Of a stretch of DNA of 64,000 nt, positions 1-9,560 are shown one piece after another. How positions within the stretch are numbered: the stretch's first letter is position 1; each line of letters begins with the position of its first letter. The notes beneath the pieces were generated by a model. The model had not been told where the DNA came from and did not search any database. It worked only from the letters and a program-made list of their open reading frames with translations. The position numbers and the translations under genes are program-made. The DNA comes from Saprospiraceae bacterium (GTDB taxonomy: Bacteria; Bacteroidota; Bacteroidia; Chitinophagales; Saprospiraceae): contig JADJTQ010000002.1 in assembly GCA_016711125.1 (NCBI GenBank), positions 1,178,001-1,242,000 of the forward strand, given 5' to 3'.

Positions 1-1
1 T

Positions 2-922
2 GCCCTGTTGAGAGTGTCTCTGATCAATGGTATGCAACCTCCCGAGATTCGTGAGAGAGTACCATTTGATTACCTGACGCCACTCTTTCCAAGAGAGAAG
101 TTTAAACTAATAACATCACCCACCGGCAAAGATTATGGAAATCGTATGATTGATCTTTTTGCACCTATCGGAAAGGGGCAGAGAGGCTTGATCGTTGCAC
201 AACCTAAAACAGGTAAGACCTTTTTATTAAAGGACATTGCCAATGCCATCGCTAAAAATCATCCTGAATGTTTTCTGATCGTACTGCTGATCGATGAACG
301 TCCTGAGGAGGTCACGGATATGCGTAGGAATGTGAATGGCGAAGTCATCGCTTCAACTTTTGATGAGCCGGCAGAAAATCATGTGAGAGTGGCCGGCATC
401 GTTCTAGAAAAGGCCAAAAGGTTGGTAGAATGTGGGCACGATGTAGTGATCCTCTTGGATTCGATCACTCGATTGGCCCGGGCATACAATACAGTGGCAC
501 CTGCCAGTGGAAAAGTACTTTCTGGGGGTGTAGAAGCTAATGCCTTGCACAAGCCAAAAAAATTCTTTGGTGCTGCACGGAATATCGAAGGGGGTGGATC
601 ACTGACCATTCTAGCTACGGCCTTGATCGACACTGGATCTAAAATGGATGGTGTGATCTTTGAAGAATTTAAAGGAACCGGTAACATGGAGTTGCAATTA
701 GACCGGACTCTGGCCAACAAGCGAATGTATCCGGCTATCGATCTTCCCAAATCAAGTACAAGAAGAGAAGAATTGTTGCTGGATAAAGATACCCTTTCCA
801 GAATGTTTATCATGCGCAACCACCTGGCAGACATGAAGCCAGATGAAGCGATGGACTTTTTACGAAAGCATATGTTCGGTACTGCGACCAACGAAGAGTT
901 TTTAATGAATATGAACGGTTAG
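2..922 (+). CDS. rho: Transcription termination factor Rho (3' part)
   Basis: Rho is the hexameric RNA-dependent ATPase that unwinds RNA-DNA hybrids and ends transcription. The window opens inside the gene: the frame is open from base 2 and the N-terminal RNA-binding part lies upstream. Visible are the Walker A motif PKTGKT, the Walker B region VVILLDSITRLARAYN, the Q-loop/R-loop segment with SGGVEANALHKPKKFFGAARN, and FKGTGNMEL near the C-terminus. All are diagnostic of Rho. The TTG at base 8 is an internal codon, not a start. The stop TAG is at 920-922, followed 93 bp later by rpmH on the same strand with its own promoter. No anomalies are seen in the visible part. Confidence 0.97.
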   Translation, partial: ALLRVSLINGMQPPEIRERVPFDYLTPLFPREKFKLITSPTGKDYGNRMIDLFAPIGKGQRGLIVAQPKTGKTFLLKDIANAIAKNHPECFLIVLLIDERPEEVTDMRRNVNGEVIASTFDEPAENHVRVAGIVLEKAKRLVECGHDVVILLDSITRLARAYNTVAPASGKVLSGGVEANALHKPKKFFGAARNIEGGGSLTILATALIDTGSKMDGVIFEEFKGTGNMELQLDRTLANKRMYPAIDLPKSSTRREELLLDKDTLSRMFIMRNHLADMKPDEAMDFLRKHMFGTATNEEFLMNMNG

Positions 923-953
923 AAAGCGACCAAAAGGCTATCAAGAATTTTAC

Positions 954-983
954 TTGTATAGAAATCTAAAATTACTACCTTTG
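954..983 (+). promoter_or_regulatory. CFB-type promoter of rpmH
   Basis: TTG at 954-956 is followed after exactly 19 nt by TACCTTTG at 976-983. This matches the Bacteroidetes primary sigma consensus TTG-N19-TAnnTTTG. The predicted start is near 988-990, giving a leader of about 27 nt before rpmH. Confidence 0.75.
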
Positions 984-1015
984 CCGCTCTTTAGAGAAAA
1001 AGAAAACTGACAGCG

Positions 1016-1171
1016 ATGAAACAGACATTTCAACCATCAAGAAGAAAGAGAAGAAATAAGCATGGATTTAGATCTCGTATGAGTTCTAAGAATGGCAGAA
1101 AAGTGCTAGCTCGTCGTCGTGCCAAAGGTCGGGCTAAATTGACTGTTTCTGATGAAAAGAAATTGAAGTAA
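1016..1171 (+). CDS. rpmH: 50S ribosomal protein L34
   Basis: A 51-residue, very basic protein that begins MKQTFQPSRRKRRNKHGFR, the signature of L34, a structural protein of the large ribosomal subunit. The central KNGRKVLARRRAKGRAKL stretch is also conserved. Length is typical. It sits between its own CFB-type promoter and a rho-independent terminator, and rnpA follows, the usual rpmH-rnpA order in bacteria. The gene is short and easily missed by ORF length cut-offs. Confidence 0.97.
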   Translation: MKQTFQPSRRKRRNKHGFRSRMSSKNGRKVLARRRAKGRAKLTVSDEKKLK

Positions 1172-1207
1172 GCGAACTCAGAAGTAACATCTTATAAGAA
1201 CTATTGG

Positions 1208-1238
1208 AGAGGCTGGTATTTACCGGCCTCTTTTTTTT
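1208..1238 (+). terminator. Rho-independent terminator after rpmH
   Basis: An 8-bp stem (GAGGCTGG with CCGGCCTC, one G-U pair) with a 6-nt loop is followed by eight T residues at 1231-1238. It lies 37 nt after the rpmH stop, so rnpA may need its own promoter or read-through. Confidence 0.85.
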
Positions 1239-1313
1239 CCCCAGCAGCCATACTTTAATCTAACCCTCGCTCCTAAAGCTGATTTGATGTAGATTTAGCT
1301 GGTTATTTTAGAT

Positions 1314-1703
1314 TTGAGACGATATACCCTACATAAAGATTCACGACTAAAAAGTCAGAAATCCATCTCTGAAGCATTTGTTGGGGGTAAGAGTATCCAG
1401 GTTTATCCAATCAGAGTGTACTTTTATCATTTGCCGACGACCGATCATGCTGGAGTAAAGGCTGCCTTTGTCGCTCCTAAAAAGAACTTTAAAAAAGCAG
1501 TGGATCGTAACAGGATCAAACGTCAGCTACGTGAAGCATATCGGCTGAATCAGTATCTCCTTAAAGATGAAATACCTGATGCCTGGCAGGTTAATGTGGT
1601 CTTCCTGTATTATATCCGTGAGAAACTTAATTATACAGTTATTGAGAAGGCCACACAAAAGGTATTGAAGCGTTTAGCTAAAGAAATGAATGTTAAGCAA
1701 TGA
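1314..1703 (+). CDS. rnpA: Ribonuclease P protein component
   Basis: The protein cofactor of RNase P, which matures the 5' ends of tRNAs. It is 129 residues, basic, with the family core AAFVAPKKNFKKAVDRNRIKRQLREAYR (residues about 50-78); the RNR motif is the family signature. The start used is TTG at 1314, because an in-frame TAG at 1296-1298 lies just upstream and no ATG is available. The only other candidate is a CTG at 1299. The stop overlaps the next gene by ATGA, so the two are translationally coupled. The gene order rpmH-rnpA supports the call. Confidence 0.95.
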   Translation: MRRYTLHKDSRLKSQKSISEAFVGGKSIQVYPIRVYFYHLPTTDHAGVKAAFVAPKKNFKKAVDRNRIKRQLREAYRLNQYLLKDEIPDAWQVNVVFLYYIREKLNYTVIEKATQKVLKRLAKEMNVKQ

Positions 1704-2209
1704 CTAAACTACTTTGTGTTTTGGCCATGACGATTTTGTGGTGTACAACTTACGCTCAAAAAGCTTTGCTACTGGAGAAAGAAGGTACTTTGAGAACAAA
1801 GAAATTTTTTATCGGGGAGAACTTAGTATATAAAATGAAGCAGGATAAAGAGCATTGGCTTGATGAAGTCATTATTGAATTGGATTTGGAATCAGGAACT
1901 ATCTTTTTCGAAAATCGAACGCTCAACATCAATGAGATCTATGCTGTTCAGATCAGAGATGCTGGAGACTTCATGCGGAAACTATCAGCCATACTTACTA
2001 CATTTAGTTATTCCGTGGGATTCTGGTCTCTGGTGTCCCTCGCTTTTGACGATCCAGTGACTCCAGCCTGGATCGGCATTGGGTTGGGCTCATTCATAAC
2101 CGGTCAATTGCTGAGAATCACTTTTTTTAAGACCTATAAGCTCAATCGGCGCAAACGACTTCGGCTTATTGATTTAACCTTTTACCAGTTAGCACCCAAT
2201 CGGAGTTGA
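1700..2209 (+). CDS. Exported or membrane protein of unknown function after rnpA
   Basis: A 169-residue protein that starts on the ATGA overlap with rnpA. An N-terminal signal peptide ends near ...TTYAQ (residue about 20). The middle (residues 25-95) is polar and likely beta-rich. Two hydrophobic stretches follow at about 102-117 and 122-140, and the tail is basic (NRRKRLRL). I recognise no named domain. Its place behind rnpA, where many bacteria carry yidD and yidC, is the notable context. It is convergent with aroQ, whose stop lies 22 bp away. Function unknown. Confidence 0.75.
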   Translation: MTKLLCVLAMTILWCTTYAQKALLLEKEGTLRTKKFFIGENLVYKMKQDKEHWLDEVIIELDLESGTIFFENRTLNINEIYAVQIRDAGDFMRKLSAILTTFSYSVGFWSLVSLAFDDPVTPAWIGIGLGSFITGQLLRITFFKTYKLNRRKRLRLIDLTFYQLAPNRS

Positions 2210-2230
2210 AAGGTAAGCCGTTTAAGGCGG

Positions 2231-2677
2231 CTAGATGGAACTGGTCAAATCTATCCGGTTTAGCAGGTAGTCCACAGCCAGTCTGTATCCATCCAATCCC
2301 AATCCCGCTATGCTTCCTACTACTTTAGAAGCAGTAACCGATTTGTTACGAAAGGCTTCACGAGCATGAATGTTGGATATATGTACTTCCACCACTGGCG
2401 TCCTTATGGCGGCAAGTGCATCGGCAATTGCCAAGGAAGTATGCGTGTACGCACCACCGTTTAGCACAATCCCATCAAATTCAAATCCTACTTCATGTAT
2501 TTTATCAATAATTACACCCTCATGATTGGATTGAAAATAGATCAGGTCAACTTTTTTTTCATAATATTCTGTCAATATCTGGAAGTAATGATCAAATGAC
2601 ATGTTACCATAAATGTCGACTTCACGCTTGCCCAAAAGATTGAGATTGGGTCCGTTTATTATAATGATTTTTTTCAT
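2231..2677 (-). CDS. aroQ: 3-dehydroquinate dehydratase, type II
   Basis: Catalyses the third step of the shikimate pathway, 3-dehydroquinate to 3-dehydroshikimate. At 148 residues it has the normal length of the dodecameric type II enzyme. Visible motifs are NGPNLNLLGKRE (residues 8-19; Arg18 on the active-site lid), catalytic Tyr23 in IYG, QSNHEG (49-54), NGGAYTHTS (73-81), and VEVHISNIHAREAFR (96-110) with His99 and Arg110. All expected catalytic residues are present. The gene stands alone between the post-rnpA gene (convergent) and recQ (87 bp upstream, same strand). Confidence 0.96.
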   Translation of the reverse strand: MKKIIIINGPNLNLLGKREVDIYGNMSFDHYFQILTEYYEKKVDLIYFQSNHEGVIIDKIHEVGFEFDGIVLNGGAYTHTSLAIADALAAIRTPVVEVHISNIHAREAFRNKSVTASKVVGSIAGLGLDGYRLAVDYLLNRIDLTSSI

Positions 2678-2764
2678 GCTGGAGACGAGGTCTTTTACCT
2701 GAATTGATTACAGCAAAAATGATACTAATTTTTAATACTTCGCTAATTGAAAAAGAATACTTTA

Positions 2765-4954
2765 TTAGTTAGCCATTTCTGAAAGAAACATAATCCGCAC
2801 CAATTTTATTTCTTCAGCTGTAATGTCTTCATCACCCAATTCAGCAATTGCATCATCGACCGAATCAGATTGGGAGTCCATGAAATATTCATAGATATCG
2901 TCTTTAGCATATTCGTCGACGTTGTCATCGATGTAGTACTGAATGTTCAGCTTGGTACCTGAACTTACTATCATGTTCATTTCATCAATGAGTTCATTCA
3001 TATTCATGGACACGCTATTTGCTATATCTTCAAGCGATAATTTGCGATCGACACCCTGGATAATCGAGACCTTCGATTTTGACTTATTTGCTACCGACTT
3101 AACAACGAAATCGGTAGGTCGGTCGATGTCATTTTCTTCAACATAGTTTTTTATAAGTTTAATAAATGGTACTCCGTATCGTTTAGTTTTGCCTTCTGAT
3201 ACACCCGATATCTTGACCATATCTTCCAATGAAATCGGGTACTGGGTTGCCATGTCTTCAAGTGAAGGATCTTGAAATACGATATAGGGCGGCACGCCTT
3301 TTTCTTTAGAAATGGTTTTTCGCAAGTCCTTTAGCATGCGGAGAAGCATATCATCAAGGGCCATAGCTTTTGCGGTCGGTTCATCATCAGGTAAATCTCC
3401 ATAATCCCGATTGAGTGGAATATGAAAGGGGGTTGGAAGGGTTATGAAATCCTTTCCTTTTTGTGTCAATTTGATGATCCCGTAGGTCTCAACATCCTTA
3501 TAGATAAATCCCTCAAGTATGGCATTACGATAAACGCTCTCCCAAAACACTTTATCCTGATGTTGTCCGGCTCCAAAACGTTTTAACTGATCGAATCCAA
3601 AGTCTTTAACCTTCTGATTCAGCTTGCCCTGAAGATATTCTACCAGTACTTTACCATGATAGTTCTCTTTTAAGTCTTCAGCCGCCTGAAGCGCCATCAG
3701 TAGGTCGTTTGTCACATCAATTTTTTCTTTAGGATTTTTGCAATTGTCACATTGATTATTGCAATTCTCAACCTCAAATTCTTCACCAAAGTAGCGCAGG
3801 AGAAATTTACGACGACAAGAGGCGGTTTCAGCATAGGCCATCATCTCAATTAAAAGTTGCAAGCCCATCTCCCTTTCGGCAACCGGCTTATCACGCAAGA
3901 ATTTTTCTAGTTTTTGAATGTCCTTGGGTGAATAATATGCGACACAATGCCCTTCCAAACCATCTCTGCCAGCCCTTCCCGTTTCCTGATAATAGTTTTC
4001 GATGCTTTTTGGAAAGTCATAGTGGATGACAAAACGCACGTCTGGCTTATCGATTCCCATCCCAAAGGCAATCGTAGCTACAATGACGTCGATGTCTTCC
4101 ATGAGAAAGTCATCTTGGGTTTGACTGCGCACTTTTGCATCCAGACCTGCGTGATAAGGTGCGGCCTTGATGCCATTGACTAATAATGTAGCGGCCAGTT
4201 CTTCAGTCGTTTTACGGGCCTGGACGTAAATGATTCCGGATTTTTTGCTGTATTTTCTGACAAATTGAATGATGCTTTTAAAGGTTCCCTCTTTGTCAAT
4301 TTTTGGACGCACCTCATAAAATAAATTATCACGGTTGAAAGAAGACATGAAGCTTCTGACTTGATCCATGTTGAGATTTTTGGTAATATCTCCTCTTACT
4401 TTTGGAGTGGCCGTAGCGGTCAGAGCTATGATGGGTATGCGATGGTCAATGCCGTCAATCATATCGCGAATGCGGCGGTACTCTGGCCGAAAGTCATGAC
4501 CCCATTCAGAGATGCAATGTGCCTCATCGACTGCTACAAACGAAACATTCACCTGCCTGAAGAACTCAATGTTTTCTTCCTTGGTCAACGTCTCCGGAGC
4601 TACAAAAAGCAGTTTTGTCTTATTGTTGGTAATATCTTCTTTGACTTGTTTGATTTGAGTCTTTGACAGAGAGGAGTTTAGAAAATGGGTGATTTCATCA
4701 CTTTGGCTATGACTCCTGATGCTGTCTACCTGGTTTTTCATGAGAGCAATAAGTGGTGAAATGATGATGGCTGTCCCTTCCATCATCAAGGCAGGCAGCT
4801 GGTAACAAAGAGATTTACCACCACCAGTCGGCATTATGACAAAAGTATCATCACCATTTAGAACACTTTCAATAATTTCTTCTTGATTTCCCTTAAATTG
4901 ATCAAAACCAAAATATGTTTGCAATGCAGATTGCAAGTTCAAAACTTCTTTCAT
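2765..4954 (-). CDS. recQ: ATP-dependent DNA helicase RecQ
   Basis: A 3'-5' SF2 helicase of recombination and replication-fork repair. Walker A is TGGGKS (residues about 43-48), the DEAH box is DEAHCISEWGHDF (about 143), and motif VI is QETGRAGRDG. The zinc-binding cysteines lie in CRRKFLLRYF...CNNQCDNC (about 375-400). RQC and HRDC domains follow (HRDC about 528-610), then an acidic C-terminal extension of about 100 residues, as in Bacteroidetes RecQ. I start at ATG 4954; a TTG two codons upstream (4960) is possible but less likely. The 2.2 kb frame is intact, in contrast to many neighbours. Confidence 0.96.
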   Translation of the reverse strand: MKEVLNLQSALQTYFGFDQFKGNQEEIIESVLNGDDTFVIMPTGGGKSLCYQLPALMMEGTAIIISPLIALMKNQVDSIRSHSQSDEITHFLNSSLSKTQIKQVKEDITNNKTKLLFVAPETLTKEENIEFFRQVNVSFVAVDEAHCISEWGHDFRPEYRRIRDMIDGIDHRIPIIALTATATPKVRGDITKNLNMDQVRSFMSSFNRDNLFYEVRPKIDKEGTFKSIIQFVRKYSKKSGIIYVQARKTTEELAATLLVNGIKAAPYHAGLDAKVRSQTQDDFLMEDIDVIVATIAFGMGIDKPDVRFVIHYDFPKSIENYYQETGRAGRDGLEGHCVAYYSPKDIQKLEKFLRDKPVAEREMGLQLLIEMMAYAETASCRRKFLLRYFGEEFEVENCNNQCDNCKNPKEKIDVTNDLLMALQAAEDLKENYHGKVLVEYLQGKLNQKVKDFGFDQLKRFGAGQHQDKVFWESVYRNAILEGFIYKDVETYGIIKLTQKGKDFITLPTPFHIPLNRDYGDLPDDEPTAKAMALDDMLLRMLKDLRKTISKEKGVPPYIVFQDPSLEDMATQYPISLEDMVKISGVSEGKTKRYGVPFIKLIKNYVEENDIDRPTDFVVKSVANKSKSKVSIIQGVDRKLSLEDIANSVSMNMNELIDEMNMIVSSGTKLNIQYYIDDNVDEYAKDDIYEYFMDSQSDSVDDAIAELGDEDITAEEIKLVRIMFLSEMAN

Positions 4955-5069
4955 GAACAATAACTTTAACCAAATAAATGATGGATCACTAACATCAATA
5001 TTACTAATATTGACCTGGGGTTCTAAACTGAATCGTACGTATGACGCACATCTTTTTAAATTTAACCAA

Positions 5070-5077
5070 TATTTTTG
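5070..5077 (+). promoter_or_regulatory. Possible -7 box upstream of kdsD
   Basis: TATTTTTG matches the CFB -7 consensus TAnnTTTG, 40 bp before the kdsD start. No TTG lies at the expected 19-nt distance upstream, so the call is weak. Confidence 0.3.
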
Positions 5078-5117
5078 AGAAAGACTTCTAATTCGGGAAG
5101 TTTTTTAACCATATATT

Positions 5118-6088
5118 TTGAAAAAAGTTCATATCCAAGAGGTCCTGCAAATTGCCAGGGAAGTTATCATCCTGGAGGCGAAGACTCTGGAAGGCCTTAG
5201 CCATAGCTTAGACGAATCTTTTGTTGATGCTGTCGATGCGATCCGAGGGTGTACGGGGAGAATAATTGTGACAGGCATCGGAAAAAGTGCCACAATTGGC
5301 AGAAAAATCGTGGCGACCTTCAACTCGATCAATATCCCCGCGAGTTTCTTACATGCAGCAGACGCGTTACATGGTGATTTAGGTAGCCTTCAGTCAGAAG
5401 ATGTCGTGATTTGTTTGTCAAAGAGCGGCAACACGGCTGAGATCAAAGCCCCGCACCTTTGATAAAAGCCAAAGCAAAGGTCCTTATTGCAGTCGTGTCT
5501 CAGAATGTCAGTTATCTGGCGCAAGAGGCTGATATATGCCTCTTTACACCGATTGAGAAAGAAGCCGATCCCAATAATTTAGCCCCAACTACTTCAACTA
5601 TTGCTCAATTGGCCATGGGTGATGCCCTCGCCGTATGCCTTATACATCTGAGAAATTTTAAACCAGATGAGTTTGCTGAGCTGCATCCGGGTGGGATGTT
5701 GGGCAAGCAACTCAATATGCTGGTACGGGATCTCATTCGACTTCATGATATACCACAGGTAAAAAGATCAGCTTCCATTGAAGATGTCATCGTTGAGATC
5801 AGTTCTAAAAGAGTTGGAGCGACAGCGGTGTTGGACGATCAATCTAAGATTTGCGGAATTATCACCGATGGTGACCTTCGCCGAATGCTGGAACATCCGG
5901 GAGATTACCGGGGCAATAAGGCGGAAGATGTCATGTCAAGATCACCCAAATTAATCTCCTCAGAATCTAAGGCCATCGATGCGTTAGAAATGATGCGAGC
6001 ATTTAACATCACACAATTGTTGGCAACCGATCAGGGGCAGTATGTTGGGGTCATACACATTCATGACCTGCTAAAAGAAGGATTTTGA
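5118..6088 (+). CDS. kdsD: Arabinose-5-phosphate isomerase KdsD/KpsF (frame broken)
   Basis: Isomerises ribulose-5-P to arabinose-5-P, the first step to KDO of lipopolysaccharide. The N-terminal SIS domain has TGIGKSATIGRKIVATFNS and LHAADALHGDLG...CLSKSGNTAEI. It continues in the next frame with EKEADPNNLAPTTSTIAQLAMGDALA and FHPGG-like ELHPGGMLGKQL, then two CBS domains (about residues 210-320). The frame breaks at about 5448-5458, where one base appears to be missing; with it restored the protein is about 323 residues, normal for the family. TTG is the start I can find. The gene is usually essential for KDO synthesis, so I favour a sequence error over a pseudogene. Confidence 0.88.
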
Positions 6089-6153
6089 GTCTATTTCGAT
6101 GAGAACACTTACTTTTAACCACATTGATCTATAAACAGCATTAACGATCGTCC

Positions 6154-6824
6154 ATGTTTTTTCCAATCGGTGATGACCAGATAAAGGGTGGCGTTTATCC
6201 CTTTTTTAGCTACACTTTTTAGTGTTAAACATCATAATATTTCTCTATCAAAGCAGTCTGACACCCGAAGGACTCACCATTTTCCTGGATCACTTCAGTA
6301 CCATCCCACTATACATCGGTGAAGGTCATCATCTGGGTACCCTGCTTTCTTCTATGTTTCTGCATGGCAGCATTGTCCATTTACTAGGAAATATGATGTT
6401 TCTTTGGGTATTTGCCGACAATATTGAGGCCACTATTGGCAATTTTACTTTTGTGTTGTTTTATTTGGCAGGTGGTGTATTGGCAAGTCTGGCTCATGTT
6501 TATTTTAATCTTGGGAGCGATGTTCCGAGCCTTGGCGCCAGTGGTGCTATATCTGCTGTGTTGGGGGCTTATCTGATCATGTTTCCACGTTCGCGCATTA
6601 AGGTCATCGTCTTTTTGATTATTTTCGTAAGGCAGATCAGCATGACAGCGTTGGCTTTTCTTGGCCTCTGGATAGTCTTGCAGGTGGTCGGCACGGTTCA
6701 GAGTAGCAGTACGTTGGAAGGAAGTGGTGTTGCCTGGTTTGCCCATCTGGGAGGTCTCGGTTTTGGTTTGGTAATGGGTTTTGTCTTTAAGAGGCAAGCC
6801 TTGCTCATGTCTATTTCCAGCTAG
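6154..6824 (+). CDS. Rhomboid family intramembrane serine protease (frame broken near start)
   Basis: An intramembrane serine protease. The catalytic serine sits in SLGASGAIS and the histidine in WFAHLGGLGFG; MFLHGSIVHLLGNMMFLWVFADNIE is the typical loop-1/TM2 region. Six membrane segments are visible. The long open frame starts only at GTG 6222, but an ATG at 6154 opens MFFPIGDDQIKGG, a classic rhomboid N-terminus. It joins the main frame if one T is restored in the T5 run at 6216-6220, giving about 223 residues with Ser130 and His198. The 3' end overlaps the convergent O-antigen ligase gene by 14 bp. Confidence 0.88.
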
Positions 6825-8076
6825 TCGATTCAGGTTGAATCAGGCAGCCCTTCAGGTAGTTGAGACTCAATAGGGTGAAATAAAGGTAAAATGCGACACC
6901 AATAGAAGTTTCCAGGGTGTTTTCAACCATAAGGGATACAAAAATGATCATACTTACTGATGCGAAATACTCATTCCGGTAGGCTCTATTTTTAATCACT
7001 GGCCATGCCAAAGCTATGAGATGCAAAAACAGTCCAATGATACCACTGCTGGCTAGCACCGATACAAATTGGTTATGCGGCATGATGAAAGTGTCTTTGT
7101 CAAAGTGTTCATAAAAATAATGCTTCATCTCGTTACGAAGGTCTCCCGTGCCGGTACCCAACCATATATGATCAGATGCGATGTCTAAACCTGCCCTTAT
7201 CGAAAGGATCCGTTCAGCATCTGAATAACTATTCCATTGCATTTCCTGGTATTGTGCGACATCCTCCACCATATAACTGATGCGCTCCTTAAAAGAGGGT
7301 ATTAACCGATACGATAGAACCGGCATAAGGACTATAGAAGCAATGATAACCAAAGCTGGTAACGGCTTTCCCGACCGGTATAGATATCGGAATGTCTGAT
7401 AGAGTCCAACAATATATAGAGCCACCAATCCGCTTCGTACCGCAAGAATATGGAGAAAAATGATTAAATAAACTCCCAGAACTTTTAGCAAGGGAGCGCC
7501 CTTGCCGGTAGCTTTATCCTGTATCAAATGGAAGGTGGAGCAGATAGCAAGGGCCACCATAAGGCTATAGCGAATGTGGCTGATGGGCGTGTCAACCGGT
7601 CTACCATGACTTAGTGCTTCGACCACGGAATGATATTGGCTGATGATTGACCAAACAATATGTAATGAACTTATAGAAACTATGATTATGAATATCAAGT
7701 GGATTTGCTGGTAGATCTTACGACTCACTGCTGGTATCAGATAATAAGCCACTGGAAATAACAAGAAGGGAATTTTGATACGAAGTCTTGACAACCAATA
7801 GTCTGTATCATTTGAATATAACCCGCCATATAGCACGATGAAAAATGGAATGGTCACCACCCACCATTCTGGTTTTGAAAGAAAACCTCCAATTTGGGTG
7901 AGTAAATCAGTTCGTATACCGACCTTAAAAGGTGCTGATTCGATTCTCAGGATGGATAATGGTGCGAAAAGAATTAAGACTACCGAAAGTAGATAGACGG
8001 AGTATAGAAGTGATATAAATACCAAGGATGAGAGGATAAGAAGGATCAGTTCATTTACGTCATATCTTTTGGTCAT
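6811..8076 (-). CDS. O-antigen ligase family protein (Wzy_C)
   Basis: A 421-residue polytopic membrane protein with about ten hydrophobic segments. It shows the Wzy_C/WaaL pattern: a large periplasmic loop carrying FKERISYM...YSDAERILSIRAGLDIASDHIWLGTGTGDLR, then MPHNQFVSVLASSGIIGLF, where the histidine of HNQ is a conserved feature. Such proteins ligate or polymerise O-antigen or other surface glycans. No glycan genes are adjacent; its neighbours are a rhomboid (convergent) and an oxidoreductase upstream on the same strand (48 bp gap). Ligase and polymerase functions cannot be separated from sequence alone. Confidence 0.85.
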   Translation of the reverse strand: MTKRYDVNELILLILSSLVFISLLYSVYLLSVVLILFAPLSILRIESAPFKVGIRTDLLTQIGGFLSKPEWWVVTIPFFIVLYGGLYSNDTDYWLSRLRIKIPFLLFPVAYYLIPAVSRKIYQQIHLIFIIIVSISSLHIVWSIISQYHSVVEALSHGRPVDTPISHIRYSLMVALAICSTFHLIQDKATGKGAPLLKVLGVYLIIFLHILAVRSGLVALYIVGLYQTFRYLYRSGKPLPALVIIASIVLMPVLSYRLIPSFKERISYMVEDVAQYQEMQWNSYSDAERILSIRAGLDIASDHIWLGTGTGDLRNEMKHYFYEHFDKDTFIMPHNQFVSVLASSGIIGLFLHLIALAWPVIKNRAYRNEYFASVSMIIFVSLMVENTLETSIGVAFYLYFTLLSLNYLKGCLIQPESTSWK

Positions 8077-8124
8077 GAATAGGAATATGTAAATGGCTCA
8101 GCAGAATAAGGAAGAAACATGAAA

Positions 8125-9491
8125 TTAGACCGTAAGTGGATCAGGATGCTGCCAGGGACTTCGGTAAGATCGTTCCAATAATTTTGTCGCCCCATAGTCA
8201 TTCACCACCGTTCTGGTTTCGTGATCATACACAAGCGGACGATTTAACTCACAGGATAAATTGGCCAGGATGCAGCTTGCAGTTGAGATATGTCCTTGCT
8301 CGATGTCAGCAATTGGTCTGGTTTTATGATCAATCGCATTGATAAAATCAAGCATGTGGTTGCGCATTGCCGAAGCTGCAAAGAGCTCAATTCCGTCTTC
8401 AGTAAGATCTTCAGGATACTTTTCACTTTCGTTGACCCAATCCATGGCCATGGCCGGTTCTTTGGCACCGGTTGGAAAATATTCATATTTTCTCACACTT
8501 GCTTTAAGGGTTCCATTTTCACCATAAATGATATAAGCCCAGGGATATTCAGGATCGGGTGCATTTCCCCAAGATCGGTGGTCCCATACACATTGGAGAT
8601 CTTTATATTCGAAAATAGCATGTTGGGTATCGTTAGTATTAGCCAGTGAATCTTTTTGGATATAGATACCCCCGGTTGAGGTAATTTTCTCCGGCCATCC
8701 CAAGTCCAACATCCATCGAGTGGCATCAAACATATGCACACACATGTCACCCACGATGCCATTACCATACTCCATATAAGCACGCCAACGGCGACGTACT
8801 GATCCATTGTATTCCCGCATCGGAGCCGGTCCCGTCCACATATCATAGTCCAGATAATCAGGCACCGGCTGTGGATCTTTAGTCACCTTGCCTCTCATAT
8901 GGTAGTAACAACACATCTCAACATGAGAAACCTTTCCCAGCAGACCTTCATCAACGATTTTTCTTTTTGCATCGACCAAATGAGGCGTACTGCGGCGTTG
9001 GGTACCAATTTGCACTACTTTATCGTACTTCCTTGCAGCGGCTAGAATTGCCTCACCTTCCTTGACATCGACACTAATCGGTTTTTGCAGAAACACATGG
9101 GCGCCTGATTTGACAGCATCAATCGCTTGCAAGGCATGCCAGTGGTCGGGCGTACCAATCAGAACAATGTCAAATTCATGTTCTGCAAGCATTTTCGGTA
9201 GTCTGAGTATTTAATAGGAGTCTTTCCTGACTTCTGTCGTTTACTTACCAGATCAGCCGCTTGATCCAACAACTCCCGATCCACATCACACAGTGCTACC
9301 ACTTCTATATTGGCCACCTGAATCAACCTAAAAAGATCACTTTTTCCATACCAGCCCGTACCGATGAGACCCACTTTTCGTACTTTCTCATTAAATAGAG
9401 TCTCCAGACCTATTGGACCTAAGGTGCTAAAAGCCATAATGGCAGCGCTGTTTTTCAAAAACCGGCGTCGATTAATGTTGAAATTGTGCAT
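8125..9491 (-). CDS. Gfo/Idh/MocA family oxidoreductase with Tat signal (frame broken)
   Basis: A NAD(P)-dependent sugar oxidoreductase predicted to be exported folded. The N-terminus carries a twin-arginine signal (NRRRFLKNSAAIMAF) and then the Rossmann motif GLIGTGWYGKSD. The frame is broken near 9192-9195, a four-base homopolymer where one more base restores ...SDYRKMLAEHEFDIVLIGTPDHWHALQA. The dinucleotide and substrate domain follows with FLQKPIS (the EKP position is QKP), GTQRRS, DMCVHMFDATRWML and a C-terminal domain. Full length is about 455 residues, typical of exported Bacteroidetes Gfo/Idh proteins. Substrate unknown. Confidence 0.87.
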
Positions 9492-9525
9492 GGTCAGTCT
9501 TGATCTTCAATTAACCATAAAATTA

Positions 9526-9533
9526 TACCTTTA
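9526..9533 (+). promoter_or_regulatory. Possible -7 box of the pheS-hisS-gatA operon
   Basis: TACCTTTA differs from TAnnTTTG by one base and lies 27 bp before the pheS ATG, a sensible leader length. The nearest upstream TTG (9500-9502) is 23 nt away instead of 19. Confidence 0.3.
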
Positions 9534-9560
9534 TCGATCATTTTCTAACAGCATGTCCAT

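Noticed and set aside
379..891. 170-codon open frame on the minus strand within rho.
   Set aside because: It is the antisense shadow of a highly conserved gene with no protein family likeness. Other shadows, such as 8290-8649, 44474-44911 and 56381-56743, were dropped for the same reason.
2216..2232. Hairpin AGCCG/CGGCT between the post-rnpA gene and aroQ as bidirectional terminator.
   Set aside because: Only five base pairs, no T-run on either strand, and it overlaps the aroQ stop.
4955..4960. TTG start of recQ two codons upstream of the ATG.
   Set aside because: ATG at 4954 follows directly and fits the family N-terminus. The same reasoning moved the starts of ggt (51059), guaB (62121), OPT (27554) and the thioredoxin gene (17460).
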